DNA of 64,000 nt from Leguminivora glycinivorella (GCF_023078275.1 NC_062974.1:26262110-26326109), one strand, 5' to 3'. Shown: positions 28,044 to 40,202, counted from the first letter of the stretch. Notes: generated by a model not told the origin, from the sequence alone. A program made the numbers and translations.

Positions 28044-30098
28044 TTGACTAAACACATAGTATATTTATTTGACTTGCATGCGCCCACAAAAACATCTTTA
28101 ATAAAGGGTCCTTCATATCCATGGATAACTGACACAGTGAAACTGATGATGCGTATGCGTGATCAAGCTGCCTCAGAGTATCATAAAACAGGTAATGAGA
28201 GTAAAAGGATTTATTATAAGGATTTAAAATCAGTAGTAAATAAGGCTATATATAATGAAAAATCTGCTTTCTTTAATTATAATATTAATAATAAAATAAA
28301 AGAGCCAAAAGCACTTTGGAAAAATCTTAAATGTAACATTCTGCCCAAAGATACTAAAGAGTTGCCATCCAATTTCAGCGATCCTGATGTCATAAATAAG
28401 CACTTCTTGGATTTACCTGCTGCTTCACAGTTGACGATCTCACAGTTAACATACTTTGAGTTCCACAGGTACCACCAGTCTGTGTTTCACATTGAACGAA
28501 TTACCCCAGATTCTTTACTAAAAATTGTTTCAACACTTAAGTCAAATGCAGAAGGGCATGATTTAATTAATTTAAAAATGCTTTTGATGACAATTCCTGA
28601 TACTTTGGATCTGTTGACTAATATTATTAATACCTCCATTTCAACCTCCACCTTTCCTACTATCTGGAAAGTAGCTATCGTTCGACCGCTGCCAAAAAAG
28701 ACTAATCCTTCTGAATTAAAGGACCTGAGGCCCATCAGCATATTACCTTGCATATCGAAATTAATAGAAAAAATAGTTTGTACGCAGTTGAACGCTTATA
28801 TTGAGAAAAACGCTATCTTACCAGATGTACAATCGGGATTCAGAAAGGGCCGCAGTACAGTGACGGCCCTGCTGGACGTGACGGATAATATACTGGGCTC
28901 ACAAGACAAGGGCATGTGCACGCTTCTCGTTTTACTTGATTTTTCTCGAGCATTTGACTGCATCGATATAAATCTTCTACTTTCAAAGTTGAGTTACTAT
29001 GGGTTCGACAACAGTGCAGTGCGTTGGTTTCACAGCTACCTGAATGAAAGGTACCAATATGTAAAGCTGTGTCCCAGTGATGGAACCCCTAAACTCTCAG
29101 GTAAAACGGCCCTCCAAAGAGGTGTTCCGCAGGGATCGATACTCGGACCAATACTATTCATTCTGTATACAGCGGACGTCGGAAACCGCATCACACACTG
29201 CAAGTATCATATTTATGCGGATGACATTCAAATATACATATCTTGCAAACCCACTGATATTGACGATGCAATTGAAAAACTTAACATTGACTTAGCAAAT
29301 ATAGCGTCCTGGGCTTGCGACAATAGTTTAATGCTAAATCCATCTAAATCCAAATATCTTATCTTTGGCACCGAAAATCAGTTGCGAATCATCAGGCCCG
29401 TTAGAGATGTATTGTTATTGGGTGAGCCTATTGAAAGAGTTTTTGAAGCACGTAATCTAGGCTTAATTATGGACTGCAAACTTAGGTTTGAGAAACATGT
29501 TGCTGAATGTGTTAGTAACTGTTTTTATAGGCTCAGGGTACTATATAACATACGACCATTTCTGAATGAAACCCTACGTATTCAGTTAATTGAGGCACTT
29601 GTTTTGTCAAAATTAAATTATATGGATATAGTGTATGGTCCACGACTCCTAGCAAGGACAAGGCGCCTTATTCAGCGCGTACAGAATGCCTGTGCCCGTT
29701 TCTGTTTTAATATTCCACCTAGAGGCCATGTCACACCATTTTTGAACCAGCATAGTCTTCTTAAAATGCTGCATCGACGTAAGTTACACCTGGCATGTCT
29801 TCTTTTTGGGGTTATAAAGCACAAATCTCCATCCTATCTATTCGAGAAGTTGTCGTGGAAGTCCACCCGCAGCTCTCTTGGGGCGCGTAATTGTAGTGTA
29901 CAGTTGGTGACACCTCGACATTCTTCAGCAGCCTTTCGTGGGAGCTTCCGGTACATGGCAACCAAGTGCTGGAACAATATTCCACCACCTCTCAGGAACC
30001 TGCAAAGTTTATTAAGTTTCAAAATTAAACTCAAATCACTCACACTTCAACACCAGCGGCAACAGGAAGCTTTAACGTATGACACAAGTTTTTGTTAA
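28044..30098 (+). CDS. 5'-truncated Jockey/CR1-type LINE: reverse transcriptase frame
   Basis: 684 open codons. The start IVYLFDLHAPTKT corresponds to the last part of the endonuclease domain, so the nuclease itself is missing and the ATG is probably just an internal Met. The RT is complete: LLDFSRAFD at residues 297-305, RGVPQGSILGP at 359-369, YADD at 391-394, then thumb and C-terminal region to a stop at 30096. 5' truncation is the usual outcome of LINE insertion. The frame has no stop or shift, so the insertion is young or was selected recently. Without nuclease it cannot move on its own. Confidence 0.88.
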   Translation: MTKHIVYLFDLHAPTKTSLIKGPSYPWITDTVKLMMRMRDQAASEYHKTGNESKRIYYKDLKSVVNKAIYNEKSAFFNYNINNKIKEPKALWKNLKCNILPKDTKELPSNFSDPDVINKHFLDLPAASQLTISQLTYFEFHRYHQSVFHIERITPDSLLKIVSTLKSNAEGHDLINLKMLLMTIPDTLDLLTNIINTSISTSTFPTIWKVAIVRPLPKKTNPSELKDLRPISILPCISKLIEKIVCTQLNAYIEKNAILPDVQSGFRKGRSTVTALLDVTDNILGSQDKGMCTLLVLLDFSRAFDCIDINLLLSKLSYYGFDNSAVRWFHSYLNERYQYVKLCPSDGTPKLSGKTALQRGVPQGSILGPILFILYTADVGNRITHCKYHIYADDIQIYISCKPTDIDDAIEKLNIDLANIASWACDNSLMLNPSKSKYLIFGTENQLRIIRPVRDVLLLGEPIERVFEARNLGLIMDCKLRFEKHVAECVSNCFYRLRVLYNIRPFLNETLRIQLIEALVLSKLNYMDIVYGPRLLARTRRLIQRVQNACARFCFNIPPRGHVTPFLNQHSLLKMLHRRKLHLACLLFGVIKHKSPSYLFEKLSWKSTRSSLGARNCSVQLVTPRHSSAAFRGSFRYMATKCWNNIPPPLRNLQSLLSFKIKLKSLTLQHQRQQEALTYDTSFC

Positions 30099-30835
30099 TT
30101 TATTTATCTTGTTAGTTTTTGTTAATTTATTTATTTATTTAATTGTCTTGTTATATTTAATGTAGGCTATGCTAGACATGTTTACTAATGATAAGCAAGT
30201 AATAATAATATAGTTACCCGTTTTAATGTTCTCTCTTCTTTATTACTAAATGTTATTTACTGTATTTCACTTTTAAGTTTTATTGTGTTTCTCTTCCTTT
30301 TCCGTGTCGTGGCATCCACCTCTGCATGTTTAATAGTTTTCATGTACTCGTAGCTGTTTTTCGTTATATGTTCATGTGTACAACTTAAATCCAAGCCTAT
30401 TTCATAACTAGTTGGAAAAACTCACTTGAATGTAATTCAACACACGTCTAATTATGTACTTCGCACTTGATTACTTGTTATTTAAGATTATAATGTACTC
30501 GAACTCATTGGCACGCTGTACGACCTGACCGGCCATTTTTATTATTTTTTATGTAAAAATGTATACCTACCCGCAGTCTAGATGGCGCTGAATACCGCCT
30601 CGCAATTGTGGCCGCGTTCAGATGTTTCGGAGGGGCAGGCCGTACAGCTGCGTTCGTGGCCCACAAAGTGGTCTCGCCGGAAGATCAGCGGGTCAGCATC
30701 TATGCTGAGGCGGGACCATTTCGTGGTAAACCCGTCATACATTTTTTAATATTAATTGTAGAATTGTATATAATACTTATGTAGATAATTATGTGTTTAC
30801 CATGAATAAACCATTGAATCTTGAATCTTGAAATG
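30099..30835 (+). other. 3' UTR of the truncated LINE, ending in TTGAATC repeats
   Basis: Non-coding, with a GC-richer block (30580-30730). It ends CATTGAATCTTGAATCTTGA at about 30812-30831, short tandem TTGAATC units that mark the 3' terminus in place of poly(A). Confidence 0.75.
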
Positions 30836-30949
30836 CTGATGCGCCCCCAAGTAACTGGGATAAGGACAAGCAAATGATGATGTATGTTGTAAACTTATGA
30901 AGTGCTTAGTAAAATGAACTTTGCTTCATAGTGTCCAATATCCATATAC

Positions 30950-31066
30950 ATACATACATATACATATAATCACGCCTGTATCCCATAAAGGGGTAGGCAG
31001 AACACATGAAACTACTAAAGCTTCAGTGCCACTCTTGGCAAATAAGGGGTTGAAATAAAACTAAAA
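30950..31066 (-). repeat. Fragment of an interspersed repeat
   Basis: ATCACGCCTGTATCCCATAA to CAAATAAGGGGTTGAAA is the reverse complement of the right part of the copy at 39940-40200. It is preceded by ACAT/ATAC microsatellite. Confidence 0.65.
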
Positions 31067-31334
31067 TAATATCCATATATCTGCCGGAGGTGTGAATTTT
31101 TCCATTTTCCCTTTAATTTGAAAATATGTAATATCACTCGCAGACGTTTTGCATGATAAAAAATAAATATATTATACAATTGGGTTATAAAATGGCGGAC
31201 TGATGGAGGACACGTTCTTGGAAACAGCGAAGTTTATTGAAAAGTAACTTTTCAATTGAGTTTGTGAAAATTCTCGGTAATTTCTTACTTTATACGGTTT
31301 CAGTATTTTTTTTCCGTCTGCTATATATTATGTA

Positions 31335-31505
31335 CTAGTTTTTGCCCGCGGCTTCGCTCGCTTATAAATAGACAAAAAGTAGCCTATGTCACTCTCCATC
31401 CGTTCAACTATGTCCACTTAAAAAATCACGTCAATTCGTCGCTCCTTTTTGCCGTGAAAGACGGACAGAGAAACACACACTTCCCCATTTATAATATTGT
31501 ATGGA
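31335..31505 (-). mobile_element. Small non-autonomous Helitron
   Basis: On the minus strand it begins TCCATACAATATTATAAAT and ends with a GCGAGCGAAGCCGCGGGC hairpin region then CTAG. Host A on the 5' side and T on the 3' side fit the A/T insertion rule of Helitrons. A second copy lies at 63160-63336. Confidence 0.75.
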
Positions 31506-32272
31506 TTGTTGAGGCAGCAAGTGTTTGTTGGCAAAGTGCGCGAAGGAGTGCATGGCGTAGATTGTCAAATACTTACACGTAGGTAATCTTATGGTATGTA
31601 CATATGTCAAATGTTTGACTTCATAAGATTTAATATAGGAAAGCCCACGAAATGAGGGCAGCGCCAGTCGTATCTAGCAATTATAACAACAATACCTTTT
31701 GTGAGAGTTTGGAATGATTCACGGTTATTTTCATTAGACTTATAACGCTGAAAGTAAACGCAGCTGACGCGCGCGAAGGAGGGTAGATCGCGCGCGGTCT
31801 ACGCAATTTTGACATCCACCCGCCTTCTTCAGTTTTCCGTGATCATGATGCATGCAACTGCGTCGAAATATCGGGAGCTCGACAAAAATCAAAAAGGTAA
31901 TTAGGTCTATATAAGTAATACCTTTTCCATTTATTATTAACATTCCTTTTGCATTTTTAAAGTAATTACTTAGTGTGAAATTAATTCAAAATACAAGCGC
32001 CTGGTATTTAATATGTAAAGTAAAATTAATTATTCGCGATATGAAATATTAATCCTCACTAAATTAATTTGACCTCGGGCGTCGACCCACCGTGAAACTT
32101 GTACAAAGCGCTGGCCACTTCGTTACAGGTTTTATTTCTAGTTTACTTAGCAGATAGTCTGCTAATTACTTCATTTATTAGATTAATATTTGATTAGGAT
32201 TCCTACACGTAGTACAGTCGCTTCGAAAATGGGAAAATAGGTCCAAAATAGCAGATAGATAGATAGAATATT
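31506..32272. other. Unassigned spacer
   Basis: No gene seen; an AT-rich stretch with one GC-richer block near 31760-31870. Confidence 0.35.
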
Positions 32273-32707
32273 CTTTTCCCCTCACTAGCTCGGAAACACG
32301 TGTTTTGTCCTTTAATACCAGCGGGTAAAAACGCATTTTATCCACTAGTGGGTAAAGTAATTTGACCTTGAATAAAGTCAAATTAACTGCTTTGAAATTG
32401 ATAAGAGTAGGTGAAGGTAGTAATAAAGATGATTTACCACCTGTGGAACTACTGGAAGCAGTGATAAACGCATTTTTTGCGTTGTAGTTTCCTCGCTATA
32501 GTGAGGGGAAAAGTTTTGTGTTACACTCGGGTGCAAATGTATTTTACTTCTCGTGTGTTAAAAAACTCGCAAGTTCAGGATTCTATTCTCGAACCACTCG
32601 CTTCGCTCGTGGTTCAACTATAGAATCCTTTCACTTGCTCGTTTTTCAATTCCACACTCGGCGTTAAAATATAACTTTGCCCCCTTGTATAACAAATAAC
32701 TATTATT
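32273..32707 (-). mobile_element. Palindrome-rich family, full inverted copy
   Basis: It is the reverse complement of 23431-23880 over its whole length (TTTTCCCCTCACTAGC to TTGTATAACAAATAACTAT), about 435 bp, with scattered differences. Confidence 0.7.
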
Positions 32708-33872
32708 GGCACACCTCAGCGAAAGATACAGATACCTAATAATTTAAGGGCAGGGCCAGGGGCGTCTCACTCCGCGATTCTATCGCCGCGCTACAAGTAC
32801 ATGTCGGCGGCCGCGAGTTTGCGGCCCATTTAGTGATGACGAAACGAAAATTCAATGTCGGCTGCTCGCGTGCGGTCCCTTTGTTAATGTAGGTAAGAAT
32901 TTAGAATAGCGGCATTTTGTGAACATCAAAGGAGTGAGCCTTCTGTACTTGTACTATTATATATTCTGTGGCAGGGCTTAAAAAAGAATCCGGTAGCTCT
33001 TTAGTCTTCCGTATTGGCGCGACAGAGCCAGACTATACGTTTTGGCGTCTAGCGTCAACGATTGTCATTTCAGCCAGACCGGCTGAATAGGTATACGAAA
33101 AAAAATTGTACATTTTTAAAGTCATTAACATTATTATACCTTTTCCTTGACGCTTCGACTACGCTGCACCGACTCGTAAGTTACTTTGAATACCTACTTA
33201 TGATAGGTATTTAAAGTGTTATAACATTAAATTTTACAATATCTTTATTTACATGAACATATTTAAGTACATCATTATATAAGAAACTAAGACTAAACTT
33301 AAAAGCTAGCTAATGTCTAAAATAGGCCCTTGAGGCATTGTACCAAGGATACTGGCGATATTTCCTCGCTGTATCGCAATGCTGATACGTTGTGCGGTGA
33401 AGTCACCATGCAACCAGACGCTTCGCGATTTCTGTGAACAACTTGTTCGCGCTGGGACCTCATGGACCTAGAGTACGCCAAAAGGTTCAAAAAGGTATTA
33501 TTTGCCAACATTAAATAAATTCATAACAGATTATAAAATCTAAATGCCGAAAGAACGTGGCAAAACGATGATGTACGATAGCCATGTTGTTTTTTTATGA
33601 CCTTTAATTTATGGTGTTGACTGTACGCGACTGTGTAAAAGCCACGTTTATACGTAAGCTAATATTTAATAAATATTTATTTTTTCATAAGCTCCGGGGC
33701 AACGAACGGGCGAAACTAAAAAGCAGAATTAAGTAGTTTTAATATTAATATTAATTAACTAGTAGCTGTCACCCGCGATTGTGTCCGAGTGAAAGTCGTT
33801 AAAAATACTAACCAATTTTTTCACCCAGTTGAATTAAATAAAAATAAACCAGTTTAGACTATTATAGACCGT
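32708..33872. other. Mostly unassigned, with one MITE fragment
   Basis: 33003-33075 carries the core of the AGCCGAATGGC family. The rest has no gene or clear repeat; 32755-32890 is GC-rich with CGCGAGTTTGCGGCC. Confidence 0.4.
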
Positions 33873-34012
33873 TAGTGCGTTTTCACATTATCCGATCCGA
33901 TATCGGATGTCGGACCGATATCCCATACATTACAGGCGCCATCTTGGATTTTTTCTATTGAAATCCTTCCGACATCCGATATCGGATCGGATAATGTGAA
34001 ATCGGCCTTACG
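33873..34012. mobile_element. GATATCGGAT palindromic MITE, copy 1
   Basis: The arms TTTTCACATTATCCGATCCG and its complement, plus ATATCGGATGTCGG, fold into a hairpin of about 45-bp arms around a loop with GCCATCTTGGATTTTTTC. A full copy is at 63361-63496; partial copies are at 34314-34360 and 42363-42480. Confidence 0.75.
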
Positions 34013-34020
34013 ATCACTTT

Positions 34021-34285
34021 TTAACCCTCGACGCAAAAACGAGGGTGTTATGAGTTTGACGTGTCTGTTTGTCTGTCTGTGTGTCTGTCTGCCTGTCTGT
34101 CTGTCTGTCTGTGTGTGTCTGTCTGTGGCATCGGAGCTCCCGAACGGATGGACCGATTTAGATTTAGTTTTTTTTGTCTGAAAGCTCAGTTAGTTGGGAG
34201 TGTTTTCTTAGCCATGTTTCATGAAAATCGGTCCACTATGACGCGGTCAGGGGTTTTTTCAAATTTTGTGGTTAGGTTATAAAAG
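34021..34285 (+). repeat. Interspersed repeat with (TCTG)n, copy 2
   Basis: CCCTCGACGCAAAAACGAGG, TCTG array (34060-34130), GAACGGATGGACCGATTTAG and TTCATGAAAATCGGTCCAC in the same order as at 27159 and 39560. Confidence 0.7.
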
Positions 34286-34313
34286 TGATGTTTCTTCAAA
34301 TATTAACTTTAGT

Positions 34314-34467
34314 CCGTTTTCACATTATCCGATCCGATATCGGATGAGATAATGTGACGCCACAAAATGTAGTCTGGCTCTGCCGCGCCAATACGCAAGA
34401 GCGATAGAGATAGATAGCTACGTGAGAGATATTATAGTGAGCGTTTGTGCATTCAGCTACGCACACA
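34314..34467. mobile_element. Two MITE fragments fused
   Basis: 34314-34357 is one arm of the GATATCGGAT MITE; 34361-34467 is the AGCCGAATGGC-family core (TAGTCTGGCTCTGCCGCG to GTGCATTCAGCTACGCAC). The junction shows no duplication. Confidence 0.6.
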
Positions 34468-35319
34468 GTTAATATTTTTATTCTTTAACACAGAATTATA
34501 GTTAAGCCAGAATGAGGAGTTAGGTCAAAAAGTGTGTCCACATGAGAGGTCATTGTTTGGGCTGGTGTCCCTCTCGCACTTATACTGGCAATGTCAACAT
34601 TATTCAGTGACGTCATCACTGTCATACATTGGGGTACCATACCAGTCAATTTTCAAAGTTACTACCAAATCTACTAATACCCATTTGAACGTATTTTTTA
34701 ATCATACAAATCTTTGATTTATTGGCATCAAAATAATTACATTATAATTATTGTCCAATTCTTTAAAATATATCGAAACCCTAGTTTGAATAGAACACTA
34801 AAATAATATAAGAAGTTATAAAGTCAGGTATACAGATAAAAATACTACTACTATTGGTAACCTCATTAACACGGGCCACACGTGCGAGAGGGACACCAGC
34901 CCAAACAATGCCCTCTCATGTGGACCGTTTTCGCTAGTCTGATACGATCGACTTTCTCTCTAAGTGATAAGGTTCAATTTAGTATGGCAAGAAATGTGAT
35001 TGCGCTGTCCCCTGTAAAGGTCTTTGTTCTTCAATCAAACGATAATATTAAACTGGTATTTGAATAGTGTTCTGGATTAAAATGAAGAGTAAAAATGATT
35101 GAATGGAACAAATTATTTATTTACAGATTTTAGATGTTGTTGATCTTTTTCGATAAATCATTTAGTAAATTACTTTCAATTGAGTGTAGTTCATTAGGTA
35201 TTCAGAAAAATGAGTCTAGAAATTCAGATAATGAACCATTCATCGTATAAATGATTAGGTTATTTTTATAAAAATGACGACTAGCTAAAGATTGATTGCT
35301 CTGTACAGTCAAGTGTAAA
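34468..35319. other. Unassigned spacer with a small inverted repeat
   Basis: CCACATGAGAGG and GGGACACC-type phrases near 34540-34575 recur inverted near 34887-34925 (GAGAGGGACACCAGCCCAAA), giving arms of about 40 bp around a 300-bp loop. No gene. Confidence 0.45.
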
Positions 35320-37640
35320 TATATCGATACCTCTGGGTTCAATTGGCGTAAAGGACATTTTGGCGAAAATGAGTTATATATACAGTTTTGTTCAGAATTT
35401 CAAGCGCTATCGATCTGTGTAGTTAAAATTTCGATATCTCTTAAAAAGTTGCCTTTACGACCAAGATTTTCTACTATGGACTTGCAAAAATAGCTTTTCT
35501 GAAGGGGCGTAAATATCAAGTCATTAATTATAAATTATTATTTGTGTCGTAAAGGAAATCTACAAATAAAAATATAGTCGTAAGTCACCTTGATATATAT
35601 TGTTGCCCTTTAAGCCCTTACTTTTTAAGGATCACTTTCTATAGTAGTGTGGTAAAGTTGGGCGTAAAGGACAAGTTTTTTTGTTCTTCGTCCTTTACGA
35701 CCAGCACTAAAAATATTTTATCCGCAACTGTAATCGATATCATTGGGTTCAATTGTCGTAAAGGACATATAATGCAGGTTTCCAAGAGAAAGATAAACCC
35801 ATTTTTTTGTTTTTTTGACCTATATTTGTGACGTGTATAAGAAAAATATGCAGATTACGAGTATCTTTAACCTAGTGTAACAACCGTAGTGATAAACTAA
35901 ACGATTTAGAAGATAGATGGTTGTAAAGGACACGTCAAAAGCTATTAACGTCCTTTACACCCATGATTTGATAGGGTCGTAAATGACGGTCTTAGATGAT
36001 TTTTATACAAAACCGGGGCGTAATTGTAACCGAAATGGTACAAATGTTGTGCTAAGTTTACAATTAAAAACTGGAAAAATGTGTCAAAACGTACTTAATA
36101 TGGCATAGAATAGACATTAGTTTAATGCAGTGTATTATTTATCTAAGCTATCTTAGAAACAAAAAAGAACAAGACTATTTTATATCCAGTTTTGTAATAA
36201 AGAAACAATATTTGCTTAAAAACGATCTACTAATACTTTGGCAACAAGCTCAAAGTTATTTTTTTAGTATTCGCCGCTGTTGAATAGTCAGTAGGTTACG
36301 CATTCAGCCTTTAATTCTAGCGGGGAAACGCTTTCGTAGTATTATTATACTGCGACGAGATGTAGGTAATTTAAAAAAAACACTATGGTAATCAGGGTAC
36401 GTACCCACAACGTATGCACAAACGCTCACGATAATATCTATTTCGTAGCTATATATCTTTATCGCTCTTGCGTATTGCACCAGACTGCGTTTTTGTCGGC
36501 GTCTGGCGTCGACGATTGCCATTCAGCTACGCCGCCAGTAAACTTTAACAGTAGACTATACTAACATTTAGTGCGACAATAACAGGTGCGTTTCGCTAGC
36601 GAATGAGTGTTAGCGTTTGGTGACTTGGCTATGTACCCACAGGTACTTAAAGCATTGACTATAATATTTCTAGGATTGAACCCATAATTAAGATTATTCT
36701 TATTTAACAGGTTAAAGACTAAATAACAATCTTCTGTTTTAAAATTATCAAAAATATGAATCAACATAGTAGGTAGTCTTGACTACAGTTACTATTATTT
36801 ATTAGTTGGTCACAGTTTGTATACGCGTCCTAACTTGCGTTTATAAATTGGTACTTAACTCTTAGTTATTCTTAGAACTTCTTTCTACTTTAGACTTAAA
36901 ATTACTGTCGTATTAATATAGTCTACTGTTCACAGTTGCTGATTAAAGTTTACGTGATTACCATTAGTGTTTTTATATTTACTTAAACTACGAAAGCGTT
37001 TCCCTGCTAGAATTAAATACTAAATGCGTAAATTATTGAGAGTTGAGACAGCGGCGAGTACTAAAATAATAACTTTCCAAAATACTAGATAGTTTTTAAG
37101 CAAATGTTGTTTCTTTATTGCAAAACTGGGTATAAAATAGTCTTGTTCTTTGTCTTTGCTAAATATTTAGATAAATATACACTGTAACACTATTGTGGCT
37201 ATTCTATGGCATATTAACTACGTTTTGATACATTTTTCAAGTTTTTCAATTGTAAACTAAGCTAAAAACAGTTGCCATTTGTACCATTCCGGTTACATTT
37301 ACGCCCCGAATTTGTATAAAAATCATCTAAGACCGTCATTTACGACCCTATCAACTCTAATTGTTCAAAAAAATCGTGGGTGTAAAGGACGTTCATAGCA
37401 TTTTGACATGTCCTTTACAACCATCTAACTTCTAAACCGTTTAGTTTATCACTACAGGTGCTACACTAGGTTAAGGACACTAAAAATCTACATATTTTTC
37501 TATAAACGTCACAAATATAGGTCAAAAAACAAAAAAGACATTAACATTTTTCTAAAAAAAAAGTTGTTTTTTGCTTCTCCTGAAAACCTGCATTTTGTCC
37601 TTTACGCCAATTGAACCCAAAGGTATCGAATGGGTGCGTA
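35320..37640. repeat. 2.3-kb fold-back element with GTAAAGGAC iterons
   Basis: Left arm 35730-36345 and right arm 36985-37630 are inverted copies (about 75-85% by eye), each ending in TGGGTTCAATTG followed by CGTAAAGGACA. The motif GTAAAGGAC or its complement occurs at 35348, 35664, 35691, 35758, 35923, 35950 and, on the other side, 37382, 37410 and 37597. 35320-35400 is an extra copy of the terminal phrase. The loop holds a decayed AGCCGAATGGC-family MITE (36410-36535). There is no open frame of note. I do not recognise the family; fold-back DNA transposon is my best guess. Confidence 0.6.
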
Positions 37641-38130
37641 CAACTTATCAAAAATATGGCTAATGAAAGTTGAACCCAGTAGTTTTTTACAACAGCAACT
37701 CTGGATGTCATATCATCGATTGTCATCTGTCAGTGTGACTGTCACTTTAACGAATTTCGGTAAAAGTTTGTTAACTTTTCGCTGTTGCGAAAGCTATAAA
37801 TAATAATGAGTAACACCATAAAAACATGTTTAGGTTAAGATAGTTAAATTAAGGAAACTGTAAGTCTTAGTAATTTACACTGTAACAATTGTCATAATAT
37901 GAGACTGTTTATTTCTTAAGAAATAAAATAAAAAAAAAAATAAATACATAAAAAATAGTAAAGTAAGTGCTGTAAATAAATTAGAAATAATAAAAAAGAA
38001 ACTGTTATCAATGTGTTGCCAGCTCCAATTTTTTTGAAATTACCACGATTTTTCGGGATCAACTTTCATTAGCCAGACTCTATCAGTTTTGATAAATATG
38101 TATCATCTTCGTTAGCTTGCTTGCCGCTAT
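37641..38130. other. Unassigned AT-rich spacer
   Basis: No gene seen. A phrase GATCAACTTTCATTAGCC near 38058 echoes GCTAATGAAAGTTGAACCC at 37660 inverted, a small inverted repeat about 400 bp apart. Confidence 0.35.
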
Positions 38131-38137
38131 TGGTCCC

Positions 38138-38383
38138 GTAGCCGTATGGCCTTTCTGCGGCGCGAAAGGAAATCGAAACGCCGCAGAAAGGTATAGTCTG
38201 GCTCTGTCGAAACGCCGAGAAAGGTATAGTTTCGTGAGCGTTTCGTGTCGCGCCATTCGGCTACGCACGCAAGTAGAGATTTAGACGATAAAGGAAATCG
38301 AAACGATAGCAATACGCAAGAGCGATAGAGATAGATGGCTGCGAAAGATTATCGTGAGCGTTTGTGCATTCGGTTACGCACAA
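38138..38383. mobile_element. Two AGCCGAATGGC-family MITEs in a row
   Basis: 38138-38270 has both ends (GTAGCCGTATGGCC and GCCATTCGGCTACG); 38285-38383 has the right half (CAATACGCAAGAGCG to GCATTCGGTTACGC). Both are non-coding. Confidence 0.65.
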
Positions 38384-38417
38384 TGACCTGTCGGCGCAAC
38401 ATGTCTTTTTGTTCCAT

Positions 38418-38506
38418 AGGTACTATCAGCTGCGAAAGTTCATGGAGAAATTGTGATTGAATTCATTGTTAAATTCGCCATCCACTTTTGCAGCTGATAG
38501 TACCTC
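38418..38506. mobile_element. 89-bp MITE with TACTATCAGCTGC ends
   Basis: GGTACTATCAGCTGC at the left and GCAGCTGATAGTACC at the right are perfect inverted ends. A diverged relative lies at 62010-62090. Confidence 0.65.
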
Positions 38507-38624
38507 TTTATCGGACGTCATCTCATTATTCACTTGCATTCGTTTTATATCATCTCTCTTTATAAATATAATTATTTTGTTATAATAAAACAACAGATAT
38601 CAGAGTTAGGCTTGCATTTAAGGC

Positions 38625-38875
38625 ACTGGTCAAACCGCGAGCTAGTAAGCTATGACTATGAGCTATCGGCTATAAAAACGAACAAAAGATAATCACCAAA
38701 TCACCCCAGTGTAAATAGAAGAGACACGGCGATGTTTATCGCTACTCGCCCAGAGGTCAACTAACAATATCGCCGTGTCTCTTTTGTTTGCACGGGAGTG
38801 CTTATTAACCGACTTCATCTTTTGTTCGTTTTTATATCCGATAGCTCATAGCTTACTAGCTCGTGATGGGACACG
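38625..38875. mobile_element. MITE with GCGAGCTAGTAAGC ends
   Basis: Left CGCGAGCTAGTAAGCTATGA and right TCATAGCTTACTAGCTCGTG are inverted ends of about 50 bp. The interior has its own inverted pair AGAGACACGGCGAT and ATCGCCGTGTCTCT around 38730-38785. Confidence 0.7.
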
Positions 38876-39559
38876 AATTATTAGAGTACTTAATTAAAAC
38901 ATAAAGCTGTTTAATATATTCATAATAGTAGCGCATAAAGTTTTAATTACCATTTAAGTACCCTTACAAATATTACTTTCCAAGTACTTAGTAATTTCTG
39001 TTCCTGAATATTTTATTTAATCATTTTATAAGTACATAAGGCACATCAAAAATAACTGTTATTAACAAATAAACTTTATATAAAAGCATCTAAGTTCAAA
39101 ATTCAAAATTTTATAATAAAACAATTGTAGGGGTGTATTATGTTCAATGACTTCTCAACCATTGCTTTTGGAACGATCCCTCAAATGCATAAAATGTATT
39201 AATTACAATCCACTGCAATTTCAATTTTATAATATTCCATTAAAATTCAAATTCGCTTACCAAGTACTACCCCATTGCAAATAATACCTTAACTATTTCA
39301 TTTTAAGATTCACAATCGTATACTAAAGCGTATTTTTTTAGGGGATGGATGCGCAAATAGCGAATTAAGAAAGGGCCTAAATATATGGAGTTTTCATGGC
39401 GCTTAAGACGTTTTAGTTTGAATTAGTTTTGGCACGTGGCGGCGTGGGATCGGCGCGAGCGCGCTTTCCCACATTGGATTGACACTTTGGTTACATAGAC
39501 ATTAAAAGAAAATTAGCTTTTCACGATTTTAAATCCTTTTAAAAGTGTTTTGGTCCTTT
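38876..39559. other. Unassigned AT-rich spacer
   Basis: No gene or recognised repeat. Confidence 0.35.
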
Positions 39560-39614
39560 TTAATCCCCGACGCAAAAACCGGTGTTATAAGTTTGACGTG
39601 TCTGTCTGTGTGTG

Positions 39615-39647
<33 letters not shown>

Positions 39648-39835
39648 ATGTGTGTGTCTGTCTGTGTGTGGCATCGTAACTCCCGAACGGATGAACCGAT
39701 TTAGATTTAGTTTTTTTTTGTCTGAAATCTGAGTTAATCGGGAGTGTTCTTAGCCATGTTTCATGAAAATCAGCCTACTATGTCGCGGTGGGGGGTTTTT
39801 TCAAAATTTTAATTTTGTGGTTAGGTTAGTTGTTG
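39560..39835 (+). repeat. Interspersed repeat with (TCTG)n, copy 3
   Basis: Same order as at 34021: CCCCGACGCAAAAACC, TCTG array 39598-39670, CGAACGGATGAACCGATTTA, then TTTTGTGGTTAGGTTA near the end. Confidence 0.7.
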
Positions 39836-39939
39836 TTTATACTGTACAGTATACATGTAATTGAATGCTTGATATAGAAAATAATATTTACAAAGAATAT
39901 ATATGTATATTGATGGAATGACATTGGTACCTTTGCCTT

Positions 39940-40202
39940 TGCTTTGGTTGCCTGTGTGGTGACGGGTTAAGAATTTCACCACCCCCTTTCTTCCCGTGGG
40001 TGTCGTAGAAGGCGACTATGGGATATGGGTTAAATTGTGGCGTAGGCGAGAGGCTGGCAACCTGTCACTGCAATGTCACAGTTTCGTTTTCTTTCAACCC
40101 CTTATTTGCCAAGAGTGGCACTGAAGCTTTAGTAGTTTCATGTGTTCTGCCTACCCCTTTATGGGATACAGGCGTGATTGTATGTATGTATGTATGTACA
40201 TT
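39940..40202 (+). repeat. Interspersed retroelement 3'-end repeat
   Basis: TTGCCTGTGTGGTGACGGGT, CGTAGAAGGCGACTATGGGA, TATTTGCCAAGAGTGGCACT and GGGATACAGGCGTGATTGTA followed by (TATG)n. A partial inverted copy lies at 30950-31066. I recognise it as a common lepidopteran repeat; its parent element is not certain. Confidence 0.6.
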
